Below, piece by piece: positions 50,636 through 61,106 of a stretch of DNA of 64,000 nt; positions within the stretch are counted from its first letter, which is position 1; every line of letters begins with the position of its first letter. This stretch comes from Leptolyngbya sp. SIOISBB (GTDB lineage: Bacteria; Cyanobacteriota; Cyanobacteriia; Phormidesmidales; Phormidesmidaceae). The stretch lies in NCBI GenBank assembly GCA_010671905.1, contig JAAHII010000001.1:6348026-6412025 (forward strand). The letters are read 5' to 3'. The notes beneath the pieces were generated by a model. The model did no database searches. It was not told the DNA's origin and saw nothing but the letters and a program-made list of their open reading frames with translations. The translations under genes and the position numbers were made by a program.

Positions 50636-53608
50636 TCAACTCTGTAGTTCTGCCATGAGCTGTTCAACTTGATTTGTAACCAGATCATTGGGGTCATTGC
50701 GCATGAGCGGCAACAGTTCTCGCAAGACGCGCGGCGAGGCGACCTGTAGATAAGACAGCACTGCCTCGCGCACAAACCCCGTGGGATGCTTGAGGCACGC
50801 CACGGTATTTTCGGCACTGAGGCCCCACCGTTGAGCCCGGGCCACATGAAAACAGCAGGCCAAGGCCCAATCGGACAGGAAGTAGCGGAGATCTAGCAGA
50901 TAGCGGAGGCGATCGCTAGGGCGCATTTGTCGATAGACGAAGAGATTACTGTCTCTTAGAACTTCCACTTTTTCGGCCCAACTCCGGCCATCGAGAATAG
51001 TCAGAATGGCCCGCTTACTGGGAATGTCGAGGGTATTGTCTAGAATTTCGATCCCGCGCGCCCGATTAGAGGAACTGCCCCCCTGCCAACTCACCTGAGC
51101 AGCCTGAATTGCGGCGGGAGGAGAAATGAAGCGCAGCAGCATGAAGATGCGCTCGATCGCATCTCCTTGTAATTCTTCGAGCGCGCGCTGTAACAAATTG
51201 GCCTCGCGCCCCTGTAGAACATTTTCTCCCAAGTCGAGAAGGGCACCATAAAGTTGACCGATAAAGGTCAACTCCTGGTTAATCAAATCTTCGACGCCGT
51301 CTCGACCAAACCGATCTAACGCGGCATCAATGCCTTGATTGCGTTTGAAGCCGGTTTCTTGCACCATGCGCAGTAAAATCCGCAGCAGGGTGCGCCGAGT
51401 GCTGCCCCAACTGGTAATCAGGTTTTGGAGAAGACAATCGATCGCCTCATTGCTGCCCATATTGCCAATCGCCTGCCAAGCTTGGTTGCGCAAGCTATCC
51501 GGTCGATAGGGGTCGAGGGCCACTTCTTCCAGCATGTCTAGGGCATCATTGCCCAGTCGGGTGAGGGCCTGGCTTGCCGCCTCCCGAGTTGACTTGTACT
51601 GCAAGGCTTTCATCAACGAGGGATAGTATTCTTTCAGGTTGGTTGCGGCGATCGCTTCTAACAGGGCCCGTCGCACCCGCAACGATTCATCTTGCAAGAG
51701 GTTGGGAATATACAACCGGAGGGATTGTAAATAATCCGCTTCGCCCAAGGCCCGACAACCCATTACCCGCTCGCGTTCCCGTTCGTGGGTGAGCATTTGG
51801 CGCAAGGTATTGACCGCTTCATTTTTTTCGCGGGCATTGCCATGCTTGAGCATCAGAGACGCCGCTGTACTCCGCACCACCGGATCAACGTCTGGGTTGA
51901 GATAAGACTGTAGATGATCAATTTCAGGACTTTCATCGGTAATCCAGATGTAGCGCAGCGCTAGTGCCAAGATTTCTGGTGGTTGTTCGACGGTCACCAG
52001 TTGCCGGACGGTCTCAGCATGCTCGCGGTCAGGATATTCCAGCATCGCTTCTAAGCTTTGCCGCCGGAGTGATAGAGGCAGCGTCATCAGGCGAGGGGCC
52101 AGGACTTCACCCACACTGCGCGGATCAAGTTGAGAGAGCAATTCAATGCAAGAACGTTTGGCCGCTTCGGAACCGGGTTTTTCTAACTGTTCGACAAAGG
52201 CTTTGCGGAGGGCGCGTAGGTTGGCCTCAGTCCCACTCAGGAGTCCTCGCTGGGCACTCTTGACCAGCAGTTCTAAATATTGCGATCGCAACAACAAAAT
52301 GGCAACGAGCCAGACTACCGCCAAAAATGTAATGACACCTAAAAAGAACTGAGCCTGCAACAACTGACTCTCAAAGCCGAGAAAATCGGCCCAAGCCACC
52401 ACAAATAAAATAAAGACCCCGGTGCCGCCCATGGCCAGGGGTTCCGCGATGCCGCCCACCAAAGATTGAAACACCGTGCGTTCGCTGTCCGGAATCGGTT
52501 GGAACAACACTGGGCGGGTGCTAGCCACCAAGGTATAACGCAGCCACTCGTCAAAAAATTTCAGAATGACCAAGCCGAAAAATAGCGCCGTACCGCCTAG
52601 CAACGCTGGAAAGCCCCCAATCATGGTCATGAGGCTGATACCCACAATCACTAAGGGCAAAATCGACAGCACCGCAAATACGCCCTGGCGCTCAATGAGG
52701 CGACTGGAGGTAAACCACTGAGTGAGCAGTTCAATGAGGCCCAGAAGCCCGCTAAAAATCCCTAAAAAGGCCGCAATCTCATCCACTTCCAAATTCATTT
52801 CGAGCTGAGTCAAATACTCAAACTCGATCAGATACATCACAATTTGCGCCAGCACAAAAAAGCTGAACAGCATGATCACGTATTGGCCCAAGGTGCCTCG
52901 CGATCGCTGGGCTTTGTGATCGTCTTGCCCGGCCTCTGCCTGCTGTTGTAGTGAATCAGGAAACGCGTGCTCATAATTGCGGCTGATCATCCACAGCACG
53001 CCCGAGCCCGCCAGCATAATTAAAAATGAGAGTAGCAGGACGTTTTTTAGACCGACGAAGGTCACGAGAAAAAAGACGGAAAACCCACTTAGGACATCCG
53101 CCACTAAGTTGCCGCTGCTAACGATGGGAAAGGTGCGCTTAATTTCCCGAATGTTGAAGAGCTGGTTGGCGGTAATGGAGACGTTCAGGTCATTGAGCCC
53201 GTAGATGGCTTCCATCCACAGACGCATCGCAAAAATGGTGTAAGGCAACAGGGGCTCAATTGCCAGCCCCCAGCGGAACAGCAACACCGGCAAGGCCATC
53301 AACACCGCAATGACCACAATGACCCAGCGCAGGGGAAAAAACTTCTGCAGCCAGGAGTAGACCACACTCAGCCCAAACCCCACCGCTGCGCTAAAAATGT
53401 AAATCCACGGCAGTGAATCAGGGCCATACTCATCCAAAAACAGCGCCGCTGAGCTGACTTCCAACCACAAAATCCCCATAGATGTCGCGGTGTAGAACAC
53501 GAACATCAAAAAGGTGCGTTCCGCTTCATTGGGGCGCAAATTGATAATGCGCAGCACCTTTTGCTGCCATGGAGACAGAGACGGTGAGGTATTCCGACTC
53601 GATTTCAT
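50636..53608 (-). CDS. MFS/NTT-like membrane domain fused to HEAT repeats (990 aa)
   Basis: Residues ~25-450 form about twelve membrane helices in a major-facilitator or nucleotide-translocator-like arrangement (FVFYTATSMGILWLEVSSAA, YIFSAAVGFGLSVVYSWL, MRLWMEAIYGLNDLNVSITA). The remaining ~530 residues are helical repeats of HEAT type (VRSTAASLMLKHGNAREKNE, LRVRRALLEAIAATNLKEYY, LRNQAWQAIGNMGSNEAIDC). This fusion is widespread in cyanobacteria but has no firmly known role; the HEAT part probably docks a partner to the transporter-like core. It lies 55 bp downstream of infC on the same strand, so co-transcription is possible. Confidence 0.85.
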   Translation of the reverse strand: MKSSRNTSPSLSPWQQKVLRIINLRPNEAERTFLMFVFYTATSMGILWLEVSSAALFLDEYGPDSLPWIYIFSAAVGFGLSVVYSWLQKFFPLRWVIVVIAVLMALPVLLFRWGLAIEPLLPYTIFAMRLWMEAIYGLNDLNVSITANQLFNIREIKRTFPIVSSGNLVADVLSGFSVFFLVTFVGLKNVLLLSFLIMLAGSGVLWMISRNYEHAFPDSLQQQAEAGQDDHKAQRSRGTLGQYVIMLFSFFVLAQIVMYLIEFEYLTQLEMNLEVDEIAAFLGIFSGLLGLIELLTQWFTSSRLIERQGVFAVLSILPLVIVGISLMTMIGGFPALLGGTALFFGLVILKFFDEWLRYTLVASTRPVLFQPIPDSERTVFQSLVGGIAEPLAMGGTGVFILFVVAWADFLGFESQLLQAQFFLGVITFLAVVWLVAILLLRSQYLELLVKSAQRGLLSGTEANLRALRKAFVEQLEKPGSEAAKRSCIELLSQLDPRSVGEVLAPRLMTLPLSLRRQSLEAMLEYPDREHAETVRQLVTVEQPPEILALALRYIWITDESPEIDHLQSYLNPDVDPVVRSTAASLMLKHGNAREKNEAVNTLRQMLTHERERERVMGCRALGEADYLQSLRLYIPNLLQDESLRVRRALLEAIAATNLKEYYPSLMKALQYKSTREAASQALTRLGNDALDMLEEVALDPYRPDSLRNQAWQAIGNMGSNEAIDCLLQNLITSWGSTRRTLLRILLRMVQETGFKRNQGIDAALDRFGRDGVEDLINQELTFIGQLYGALLDLGENVLQGREANLLQRALEELQGDAIERIFMLLRFISPPAAIQAAQVSWQGGSSSNRARGIEILDNTLDIPSKRAILTILDGRSWAEKVEVLRDSNLFVYRQMRPSDRLRYLLDLRYFLSDWALACCFHVARAQRWGLSAENTVACLKHPTGFVREAVLSYLQVASPRVLRELLPLMRNDPNDLVTNQVEQLMAELQS

Positions 53609-53663
53609 ACGCTAAATGCCGGGAACAGACTGAGTGCGATCGCCAACCAAATCAGCCAAACAA

Positions 53664-54197
53664 CTACTTTTTAGGCGATAACAGCATCATCATATTCCGA
53701 CCTTCCCGTTTTGGCGCCTGTTGGACTTCGGCAACTTCTTCTAAATCGCCTGCCATCCGCCGCAAAAGTTTCTCCGCTAAGTCAGAATGCTGAATCTCCC
53801 GTCCGCGGAACATCACGGTAGCCTTGACCTTATCCCCCGATTTGAGAAAGCGATGGGCATTCTTGACGCGCACGTTGTAGTCGTGATCGTCAATCTTGTA
53901 GCGCATCTTCACTTCTTTGACTTCAGCGTTATGTTGACGCTTACGGGCCTCCCGAGCGCGCTTTTCTTGCTCAAACTTATATTTGCCGTAGTTGATGATG
54001 CGGCAAACTGGCGGATTGGCTTTGTCGCTAACCAACACCAAGTCAAGGTCCTGCTCTTCGGCCAACCGCAATGCCTCATTTGGGGCCATGATGCCAAGCT
54101 GATCGCCATCAGCCCCAATCAGGCGGATTTCAGGGAAACGAATATTCTCATTGATCGGCGGGACGTTACGAGGATTTCGGCTTCGCATGTGCGGCAA
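53664..54197 (-). CDS. infC: Translation initiation factor IF-3
   Basis: Binds the 30S subunit and checks initiator pairing. The N-domain begins [23 protein letters not shown], followed by [18 protein letters not shown] and the linker [20 protein letters not shown]. The C-domain has [20 protein letters not shown] and [20 protein letters not shown]. Length is normal at 177 aa. The frame starts at ATG 54197, with no need for the rare start codon many infC genes use. The HEAT-fusion gene follows on the same strand; rpmI/rplT, often next to infC, are not here. Confidence 0.97.
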   Translation of the reverse strand: MPHMRSRNPRNVPPINENIRFPEIRLIGADGDQLGIMAPNEALRLAEEQDLDLVLVSDKANPPVCRIINYGKYKFEQEKRAREARKRQHNAEVKEVKMRYKIDDHDYNVRVKNAHRFLKSGDKVKATVMFRGREIQHSDLAEKLLRRMAGDLEEVAEVQQAPKREGRNMMMLLSPKK

Positions 54198-54702
54198 CAG
54201 AAAAGGAGTACAGCAATGATGGACTCAAATTTGTTTGTTCTACAGCCTAATCGCAGTCTCTGATTTCGTCTGGGAAAATGTCCCCTGCAATCGATCAGCC
54301 ACAGAACTCGATAGCAACGATATCTTTACCGATATTAAAGGCGAAGTCTGAATCTGCACATACCTTCATTGCGGAGTGCGACAAAATATTTACATACAAC
54401 CGGCCTCAAGCTAAGCATTCTAGGGCCTTGATGGTTTGGCGCCGCTGTCCAAATTGTCTGAATGCGCGAAGTCTGCGTGTTGGTCCGAGGCCGTCAACAT
54501 TTCCTGCGGGAGCTCTAGTCTGGTGAGCGAGCGAGATCGCTAATCGCCGAATTGGCAGTGCGACAGCGAAGCCCTATTTTAATCCAGCGGAGATTTGTAA
54601 CATCGGCCACTTTCTGCTTAACAAAAGGCTTTGGTCAGGATAGGATCATCTCTTGTCTTGCAAACGCTACCGTGCCGGGGCAACGGTATTGTCGCCAAAA
54701 TT
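54198..54702. other. Divergent infC/ilvH intergenic region
   Basis: About 500 bp without a supported gene. It should contain both promoters. No riboswitch or leader peptide rich in branched-chain amino acids is visible upstream of ilvH. Confidence 0.5.
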
Positions 54703-55224
54703 ATGAAACACACATTGTCAGTTTTAGTCGAAGATGAGGCGGGGGTATTGACTCGCATTGCTGGGTTATTTGCCCGCCGGGGCTTTAATATCGAGAGCCT
54801 GGCTGTGGGCCCAGCCGAACAGATGGGGGTCTCTCGCATCACGATGATGGTGCCCGGCGACGATCAGGTGATTGAGCAGATTACTAAGCAACTCTACAAA
54901 CTCATCAATGTGCTGAAGGTACAAGACATTACTGAGGTACCTTGTGTCGAACGTGAGCTGATGCTCATCAAGGTGAATGCCACGAGCACCAACCGCTCCG
55001 AAATTTTGGAATTGGTACAAATTTTCCGCGCCCGCGTCGTCGATGTCTCTGAAGATTCACTCACGGTAGAAGTTGTGGGCGACCCCGGCAAGATGGTTGC
55101 GATCGTGCAGGTGCTGGCTCGGTTTGGCCTGCGAGAAATTGCCCGCACCGGCAAGATTGCCCTCACCCGTGAGTCCGGCGTGAATACGGAATACCTCAAG
55201 TCGTTGCAGAGTAAGCTGCAGTAA
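54703..55224 (+). CDS. ilvH: Acetolactate synthase small (regulatory) subunit
   Basis: Regulatory subunit of the first common enzyme of valine, leucine and isoleucine synthesis. The N-terminal ACT domain ([37 protein letters not shown]) binds the feedback amino acid. The second domain is [27 protein letters not shown] through [17 protein letters not shown] chose ATG 54703 (MKHTLS), the normal family start giving 173 aa; the longer frame from 54631 lacks family sequence. It is monocistronic, with a long hairpin after the stop. The catalytic subunit gene is not in the window. Confidence 0.97.
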   Translation: MKHTLSVLVEDEAGVLTRIAGLFARRGFNIESLAVGPAEQMGVSRITMMVPGDDQVIEQITKQLYKLINVLKVQDITEVPCVERELMLIKVNATSTNRSEILELVQIFRARVVDVSEDSLTVEVVGDPGKMVAIVQVLARFGLREIARTGKIALTRESGVNTEYLKSLQSKLQ

Positions 55225-55256
55225 CGACAGTGCAGCATTCATCCTGAATAGGCGTT

Positions 55257-55316
55257 TCAGCAGTCTGTTAGGGGCTCAGCAAACTACGGTTGGCGATCCC
55301 CCTGACAGACTGCTGA
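55257..55316 (+). terminator. Long stem-loop after ilvH
   Basis: Arms tcagcagtctgttagggg and its near-perfect complement ccccctgacagactgctga (one mismatch) enclose a 23-nt loop, 32 bp after the ilvH stop, followed by ttct. It acts as a strong terminator or an interspersed repeat. A second small hairpin, gcgggca-tct-tgcccgc, lies at about 55385-55401 and is of a wording common in cyanobacterial genomes. Confidence 0.75.
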
Positions 55317-55452
55317 TTCTGGGTATGAATTGAATCGCGGGCAGGAAGAATGACACGAGTTGATTCCATCTCGATAGCGGAGAGCGGGCATCTTGCCCGC
55401 GATCTAAAATGCCGGATTCATACTTCGATTCAGCAACGTCCCCCTGGGTCGT

Positions 55453-56664
55453 TCACATCAAAGGTGGCACCGTTAAGCCCTTAAGCGGTGAGGGGGGATT
55501 GGTGGGTAATCCTTTCCCTTGAATCAGGACGTTGAATTTACCCAATCCCATCGGATTCATGAGCTGATGAAGGGCTTCCCGTCGCTGCAGGGCATAACGC
55601 ACCGTCTGCGGATCGGTCGCCTCAATTTGGGCCAGCTGGTTTAGCCGATCGCCCAGCCCCAGCGCCATCAAAAACAACTCTTGGGGCACGTTGCCCAAAG
55701 TGGTCAAGCCGCAGCGATCGCCCTGCCGCTCTAAGGCGGTGAAATCGACATGGGCAGTGATGTCTTGGGTCCCGACATTAATCAGGGGTTCGTTGTGGTG
55801 TGCATGCTGGTAATAGCATTGCAGGGTGCCCTGCGATCGCGCCGGACTGTAGTAGCGCTCGGCAGGATAACCATAATCGATGGTGAGCAAATACCCGCAA
55901 TGCAGTTTTTCCGCAATCTGTGCGAACCAATCTAAAGCCGCTAAATTGATTTCGGTTGTATACCCATCGGGATAAGAGGCCGGAATGGGGAGCAGCCCCA
56001 CCTGCTCTAAATAGGGGATCAGTTTAGGGGTCGACAATGGCCCCAGCGTCATCGCGAACGGCTGTGTCGAGTCCACTGAGCTAGTGACGTACTGCTCTTG
56101 CCACCCTTCAGAGGTGAGGGTGACTCGATGAACGGGTATCGCATCGACCAATTCATTCGAAAAGCAGCATCCCGTAATGGATGCTGTCGGGATCTCGGTC
56201 AATTCCTGCCAGGTAATCGGCACCGATTGAGCTTGCCAGGCCGCCAAACGCATCTGTTGCGCCTGGCGCAGTGCCGCAGAGGTTTCCACCAGTGTGTAAT
56301 GAACGGCGGCCAAACAGTCGGGATAATGTCGCTGTAGGTGGCTCAAAATGCCGTCGGCGAGCTGTCCTTGCCCCGCTCCCATTTCCACTAGGTGAAAAGG
56401 GGTTGGCTGATGCAATTGCTGCCACATATCCACCAGTTGCTCAGCCAACAGTTCGGCAAAATCTGGCCCTAGATGGGATGACGTGGCAAAGTCACCGCCC
56501 ATGCCCAACTGCGAGGCTTGACTAGTGTAGTAGCCGTGCTCGGGATGATACAGCGCCAGGGCCATAAAGTCGGCAAAGGGGATTTGGCCTTGGGGCGATC
56601 GCTTAATGCGATCGTGAATTACCGCGCACAGCTCTGGCTTGCCCAAATTGACTGGTATTGCCAC
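55453..56664 (-). CDS. SAM-dependent methyltransferase, MidA/NDUFAF7 family (403 aa)
   Basis: A class I methyltransferase of the COG1565/DUF185 group. Near the start it has the family PFADFMALALYHPEHGYYT, then GDFATSSHLGPDFAELLAEQ, the SAM-binding VEMGAGQGQLADGIL and SNELVDAIPVHRV. Relatives methylate an arginine of a respiratory complex I subunit in mitochondria; for cyanobacteria an NDH-1 subunit is a reasonable but untested target. It lies 3 bp after the TPR gene on the same strand, so they are one operon. Length is normal. Confidence 0.9.
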   Translation of the reverse strand: MAIPVNLGKPELCAVIHDRIKRSPQGQIPFADFMALALYHPEHGYYTSQASQLGMGGDFATSSHLGPDFAELLAEQLVDMWQQLHQPTPFHLVEMGAGQGQLADGILSHLQRHYPDCLAAVHYTLVETSAALRQAQQMRLAAWQAQSVPITWQELTEIPTASITGCCFSNELVDAIPVHRVTLTSEGWQEQYVTSSVDSTQPFAMTLGPLSTPKLIPYLEQVGLLPIPASYPDGYTTEINLAALDWFAQIAEKLHCGYLLTIDYGYPAERYYSPARSQGTLQCYYQHAHHNEPLINVGTQDITAHVDFTALERQGDRCGLTTLGNVPQELFLMALGLGDRLNQLAQIEATDPQTVRYALQRREALHQLMNPMGLGKFNVLIQGKGLPTNPPSPLKGLTVPPLM

Positions 56665-56667
56665 CGG

Positions 56668-57516
56668 TTAAAGCTGTACTAAAACAGCTTGCACATCAGG
56701 ATGATTGAAAAAGGCTTCGGTGTCGGCAATCAGCTTCGGGCCCCAAAGGTTATCAACTAAAAACTGAATATCGGCGTAACGACTATCTCTTTCTAATGCG
56801 GGGATGCCCATGGCGAGGGCAGTGGCCTCATCTCCTTGCGCAAACTTAGCCACGGCGATAGCAAGTTCTGGCTCCGGCTCTAGGGGGGCAATTGCGAGGG
56901 ATTCTTCCCAGCGGGCGATCGCCGCCGTCGCATCATCCTGTTCATACTGCACCAGCCCAATGTTATTCACTGAGGGCCAAAACTCGGGGTCAAGATCCAC
57001 AGACTTTTGATACTGAGCGATCGCGGTGTCAAACTCAGCTAGTTTGAAATAGGTGTTACCCAAATCGAAGAGCGCACCCGGATTATCAGGCTCAATAGCC
57101 AAGCCGGACTCAAGGAAATCAGATGCCTTGTCATAATTACCTTGCCGAAAGTGAGCCGTTCCCAGCGCAAAGAGCACAGCCGGGTTATCAGCCTCTAAGA
57201 TCTTGGCTCGGCTTAAGGCCGCGATCGATTCATCAAACTCTTCCACTTGCAGATACAAGCTGCCGAGCAAACCCCACACAGCAGCACTATTCGGCACTAG
57301 TTGCGCGGCCAATTGAGCCTGGGCCAACGCGAGTTCATATTGCTGTAACTGAGCTAGCTGAGCCGCCTCTTGGGCCAAGATGAGCCCTTGCTCTTCTAAG
57401 CGCTCAGCATCCAACGGTAGAACGTAGGGCAAGAGGGCCTGAGCCTGGACTGGCACCGCCGCTGTCCAGAGTCCGATCGCCGTCAATGCAGAAAGTAAAG
57501 ATGTCCGAATCAGCAC
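56668..57516 (-). CDS. Exported TPR protein (282 aa)
   Basis: A signal peptide (LLSALTAIGLWTAAVPVQAQA) precedes about five tetratricopeptide repeats (GLILAQEAAQLAQLQQYELA; NPAVLFALGTAHFRQGNYDK; NPGALFDLGNTYFKLAEFDT). The C-terminal ~50 residues are non-repeat (YADIQFLVDNLWGPKLIADT). It is the first gene of a two-gene operon with the MidA-type methyltransferase. The domain type suggests a periplasmic or thylakoid-lumen assembly factor; its link to the methyltransferase suggests a role in complex assembly, which is inference. Confidence 0.85.
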   Translation of the reverse strand: MLIRTSLLSALTAIGLWTAAVPVQAQALLPYVLPLDAERLEEQGLILAQEAAQLAQLQQYELALAQAQLAAQLVPNSAAVWGLLGSLYLQVEEFDESIAALSRAKILEADNPAVLFALGTAHFRQGNYDKASDFLESGLAIEPDNPGALFDLGNTYFKLAEFDTAIAQYQKSVDLDPEFWPSVNNIGLVQYEQDDATAAIARWEESLAIAPLEPEPELAIAVAKFAQGDEATALAMGIPALERDSRYADIQFLVDNLWGPKLIADTEAFFNHPDVQAVLVQL

Positions 57517-57632
57517 AACAGTTCCTTGAATTCGCTCATAGCGCTTGCCATCTGTCAGCTTAGCTTACTCGTTGTCACCAGGCATTTGAGCGGTTCATCG
57601 CTCAAGCAACGGCCCAGCAATCCCCGTAAACT

Positions 57633-58394
57633 TTAGTCCAGCAGCAAGCTCGCAATATCGGCATACATTTGGGTGAGAGGATGATCGGGGAATCGGAGAC
57701 TAAAAATATCGCTACTCCCCAACTGAATCATCTCCTCAGTCAGCGGCAAGATCGACGCGACAGGAGCCCCATAGGTTTCTTCCACTTCTTTTTTCAAAGC
57801 GACAAAGTCAAACGATGACAGTGCCTTATTCACCAGCAGTAACATTTTCGGCACTTCCAGCCGCCGAGCAATGTCAACCGTCACGGCAGTGCCCTGAAAA
57901 TCTTGGCGATCGGGACGCATAATCAGCAGCAACACGTCCGAAATCGTAATCGATAACAGCGTTTCTTCATTCAACCCCGGATGGGTATCAATGAACAAAT
58001 AGTCCAGATTGAGCTGCTGAATTAAGCCCTGAAAACCATCATTGAGCAAGCCCACATCATAGCCTTCGCGCAGGACTCGAGCGATTTCACCGGCCTTCAG
58101 ACTAGAAGGAATCAAGTAGATCGCACTGTTGCTACCGCCCTGCCCTTGCAGCTTATGAGTGACGTCATAGGCCGCTTCTTCTACAGAGCAACGACCCCAT
58201 AGATAATCATTGAGCGACAAGTTCATGTCGCTCTCGTCAAACCCAAACAGCACATGAATGCCAGGAGACTGAATATCAGTGTCCACAATGCCGACTCGTT
58301 TACCACTACGAGCCACCGTGGCAGCTAAGTTTGCCGTTGTATTTGACTTGCCGGTGCCTCCTCGAAAGGAGTGGACAGACACCACCTTGACCAT
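57633..58394 (-). CDS. ParA/MinD-like ATPase with altered Walker A (253 aa)
   Basis: A P-loop ATPase of the deviant Walker A class. The loop reads SFRGGTGKSNTTANLAATVA, keeping GGTGKS but with Arg where ParA/MinD have the signature Lys. Downstream are DTDIQSPGIHVLFGF (Walker A'), YLFIDTHPGLNEETLLSITI (Walker B), and LLLVNKALSSFDF, the strand with guanine-base-like Asn-Lys. There is no C-terminal amphipathic membrane helix of MinD type. Replacement of the signature Lys occurs in other positioning ATPases such as McdA. The cargo is unknown; no ParB-like partner is adjacent. Confidence 0.82.
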   Translation of the reverse strand: MVKVVSVHSFRGGTGKSNTTANLAATVARSGKRVGIVDTDIQSPGIHVLFGFDESDMNLSLNDYLWGRCSVEEAAYDVTHKLQGQGGSNSAIYLIPSSLKAGEIARVLREGYDVGLLNDGFQGLIQQLNLDYLFIDTHPGLNEETLLSITISDVLLLIMRPDRQDFQGTAVTVDIARRLEVPKMLLLVNKALSSFDFVALKKEVEETYGAPVASILPLTEEMIQLGSSDIFSLRFPDHPLTQMYADIASLLLD

Positions 58395-58798
58395 ATGCCT
58401 ACCTTCCAGGATTATCGCGCTGCTACGTCATCGCCCATGGGTTCAAAATAGCGATCTTCGACAATAATGCCCCAATGTCATGGAAGCTGATCGCGTTTGA
58501 TAGACGCTCACTACTGAATATGTACTAGCGATGTCTGTGACAAGTGTATGGGAAACTCTCCATTTATCCTAAAAAACTCATAAATGAACTGAGATCTGCC
58601 AACGAACTGAGGCCTCAGCAGCTTTATAGACAACTCTGATGCTCCTAAGAACGCTGCCTCAAAGTCTCTACCAGAGGTAGTTTGTCCCGGTACCCGATTG
58701 ACTCATGTATCTCCTTTAACCCAAACAAGAGATTCCGAGGAGCCCAGTGAAGTGGTTACTAGCAGAGCTGGGCTGTTCGATACTAAAGGCGATCGCGG
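58395..58798. other. Intergenic stretch, no supported gene
   Basis: About 400 bp between same-strand genes. It should hold the promoter of the ParA-like gene near its left end. No hairpin with a U-tract was found. Confidence 0.4.
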
Positions 58799-59695
58799 CT
58801 ATTGACGCTGATGTCGCAAATGACAATCTTTAATCTGTACAACCGGATGATTAGAAACCCTGACCAATTGTTCGTTATGGGTCGTCACCACAACGGTGAT
58901 ACCAATCGAATTCAGCTTTTTAAGAATCTTGATTACCTGCAAGGCGTTTTCGGGATCCAAGTTGCCTGTGGGTTCATCGGCTAATAGCAACGGTGGGGTG
59001 CCCACGACGGCGCGGGCGATGCTGACCCGCTGTTGCTCGCCCCCCGATAGCTCATGGGGAAATGACTCAGACTTATCTTGCAATCCCACCATCTTGAGCG
59101 TGGGCCACAAGCGCCGATGGATCTCTTTACGAGAGTAGCCCTGCGCCCAAAGCACAAACGCCACATTCTCGGCCACGGTGCGCCGGGGAATGAGTTTGTA
59201 ATCTTGAAAGACGACCCCAATCCGGCGACGGACTTTCGCGAGTTGATTACCCCGTAACCGGCTGATGGGAGTGCCTTCAATAATCACTTCCCCAGAAGTT
59301 GGCCGCTCTTGACCATACAGCAGCTTTAACAAAGTGGATTTACCAGCACCTGACGGCCCGGTAATAAACAGGAAATCCCCTTTATGCATCTGCAGATTGA
59401 CATCAATGAGCGCCTGGTTGCCCTTGGGATACTGTTTGGAGACATTTTGCAGGGCGACCACGGCATCCCGGCTGGGTGCCGTTTGCCGCCGCTTGGGAGA
59501 TGATTTAGCCGTGGCAGCTTGAGTCGCTTTGTTCGAGGGACGCTTCGGCAACTTACGCTCTGTCGAGGTCGTCTGAGTCGGCTCGCCCGGAGTATCTAGC
59601 TGGGTGCGCTGTAGGCGATCGCTCAGCACGGTGCGCACATCTTCAGGCAATCGATCGTAGTTACCGCTAGCAGGACGAGTAACAACTGAGGTCAT
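58799..59695 (-). CDS. ftsE: FtsE-type ABC ATPase
   Basis: An ABC ATPase of the cell-division FtsEX group. An N-terminal extension of about 70 residues (basic, Thr/Pro/Lys-rich) precedes the conserved domain. That domain has [20 protein letters not shown], Walker [11 protein letters not shown]-loop [19 protein letters not shown], signature [16 protein letters not shown], Walker [13 protein letters not shown] and switch TTHNEQLV. FtsE normally pairs with the membrane protein FtsX to activate peptidoglycan hydrolases; ftsX is not adjacent here. I prefer ATG 59695, since the longer frame from 59758 adds sequence unlike the family. The extension is unusual compared with enteric FtsE. Confidence 0.85.
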   Translation of the reverse strand: MTSVVTRPASGNYDRLPEDVRTVLSDRLQRTQLDTPGEPTQTTSTERKLPKRPSNKATQAATAKSSPKRRQTAPSRDAVVALQNVSKQYPKGNQALIDVNLQMHKGDFLFITGPSGAGKSTLLKLLYGQERPTSGEVIIEGTPISRLRGNQLAKVRRRIGVVFQDYKLIPRRTVAENVAFVLWAQGYSRKEIHRRLWPTLKMVGLQDKSESFPHELSGGEQQRVSIARAVVGTPPLLLADEPTGNLDPENALQVIKILKKLNSIGITVVVTTHNEQLVRVSNHPVVQIKDCHLRHQRQ

Positions 59696-59871
59696 GGGCA
59701 AAGTCCTAAAACAAGTTGACGACCAGAACCTACCGTAGACTCGCTGACTGGACGCCATGACGCTGTATTGTACTGAACTTCTGACAAATGTCTAGTCTTT
59801 CTCTGTAAAGATATGAGCAATTCTCCGAAGCGTTGACCGCCATATCTAGCGCCCTGCTTGATTCGTCGACG

Positions 59872-61023
59872 CTACATGATCGATAATTGCTGCTCACTGC
59901 GGAAATCAGGCACCACACTCTCCTCATAGCCGAGATGGTGACAGGCGGCTCGGGTCACGATCCTTCCCCGGGGTGTCCGTTGCAGATACCCCAGTTGCAT
60001 CAGATAAGGTTCGTAGACTTCTTCAATGGTTTGGGCGTCTTCGCCCGTCGCTGCCGCCATGGTGTCGAGACCCACCGGGCCACCATTGAAGTTTTCAATC
60101 ATGACGGAAAGCAAACGCCGATCCGTCCAGTCCAAACCGCAGGGATCCACGTTAAAGAGTTCTAGGGCTTCCGCCGCGATCGCTTCATCAATCCGCCCCG
60201 ACTGTTTCACTTCCACATAGTCGCGCACCCGCTTGAGCAAACGGTTGGCAATCCGAGGCGTACCCCGCGATCGCCGGGCAATTTCCTCCGCTCCATCAGC
60301 CTGAATGGGGGTATCCAGGACCTGAGCAGTCCGCTGCACGATTTGGGTCAGTTCGTCTACTTCGTAAAATCGCAGCCGTTGAATCAGGCCAAAGCGATCG
60401 CGTAGTGGTGACGTCAACGCCCCGACCCGAGTCGTTGCACCCACTAGGGTAAAGGGGTGTAGAGGAATGCTGCGGGTGCGGGCACCCTGGCCCTTGCCGA
60501 TAGTGATATCCAGCCGCGAATCTTCCATTGCGGGATACAAGATTTCTTCGGTGACCCGAGGCAAGCGATGAATTTCGTCGATGAAGAGAATGTCGCCTGG
60601 TTTTAAATTCACTAGCAGACCCGCAATATCGCGGGGACGCTCCAGCGCGGGAGCGGTGGTAATCTTGCAATCTACCTGCATTTCCTGGGCTAAAATCAGC
60701 GCCATGGTGGTTTTGCCCAGTCCCGGTGGACCATAGAGCAGCAAGTGGTCGAGCGGTTCCTTCCGCGACTGGGCGGCCCGAATGGCAATATCCAGCACCT
60801 CTTTTAGCGATTTTTGCCCAATGTAATCCGCCAGTTTTTGCGGTCGTAGGCCATCTTCTACGGGGGCAGCGGGGGGCGTCTTTTCTTGAGTGGCACTCTT
60901 CTGAGGCTCGCGCACCAATGACTCTGGCGCTGCCCCTGGCTGGGGTGCTGTCACCTCAACCGGAGAATCCCCCTTTTTCGGTGGCTGGGGCTCCGGCGAT
61001 GACTTGGAAGAAATGATAGCCAT
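59872..61023 (-). CDS. ruvB: Holliday junction branch-migration ATPase RuvB
   Basis: A hexameric DNA pump working with RuvA. A variable N-terminal tail of about 55 residues precedes [20 protein letters not shown]. Then come Walker [15 protein letters not shown], Walker [14 protein letters not shown], sensor [20 protein letters not shown] and the C-terminal winged helix ([33 protein letters not shown]). All motifs are intact. It starts at ATG 61023; the N-terminal tail is longer than in enteric RuvB, as is usual in cyanobacteria. Confidence 0.97.
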   Translation of the reverse strand: MAIISSKSSPEPQPPKKGDSPVEVTAPQPGAAPESLVREPQKSATQEKTPPAAPVEDGLRPQKLADYIGQKSLKEVLDIAIRAAQSRKEPLDHLLLYGPPGLGKTTMALILAQEMQVDCKITTAPALERPRDIAGLLVNLKPGDILFIDEIHRLPRVTEEILYPAMEDSRLDITIGKGQGARTRSIPLHPFTLVGATTRVGALTSPLRDRFGLIQRLRFYEVDELTQIVQRTAQVLDTPIQADGAEEIARRSRGTPRIANRLLKRVRDYVEVKQSGRIDEAIAAEALELFNVDPCGLDWTDRRLLSVMIENFNGGPVGLDTMAAATGEDAQTIEEVYEPYLMQLGYLQRTPRGRIVTRAACHHLGYEESVVPDFRSEQQLSIM

Positions 61024-61106
61024 AAAGAGTTAGGCGAGACGTGTGTTTAGAGACCACCGCTGCCACAAAGGATTGCCTCTGATTCTAATGAGAACGGTCG
61101 TATTAC

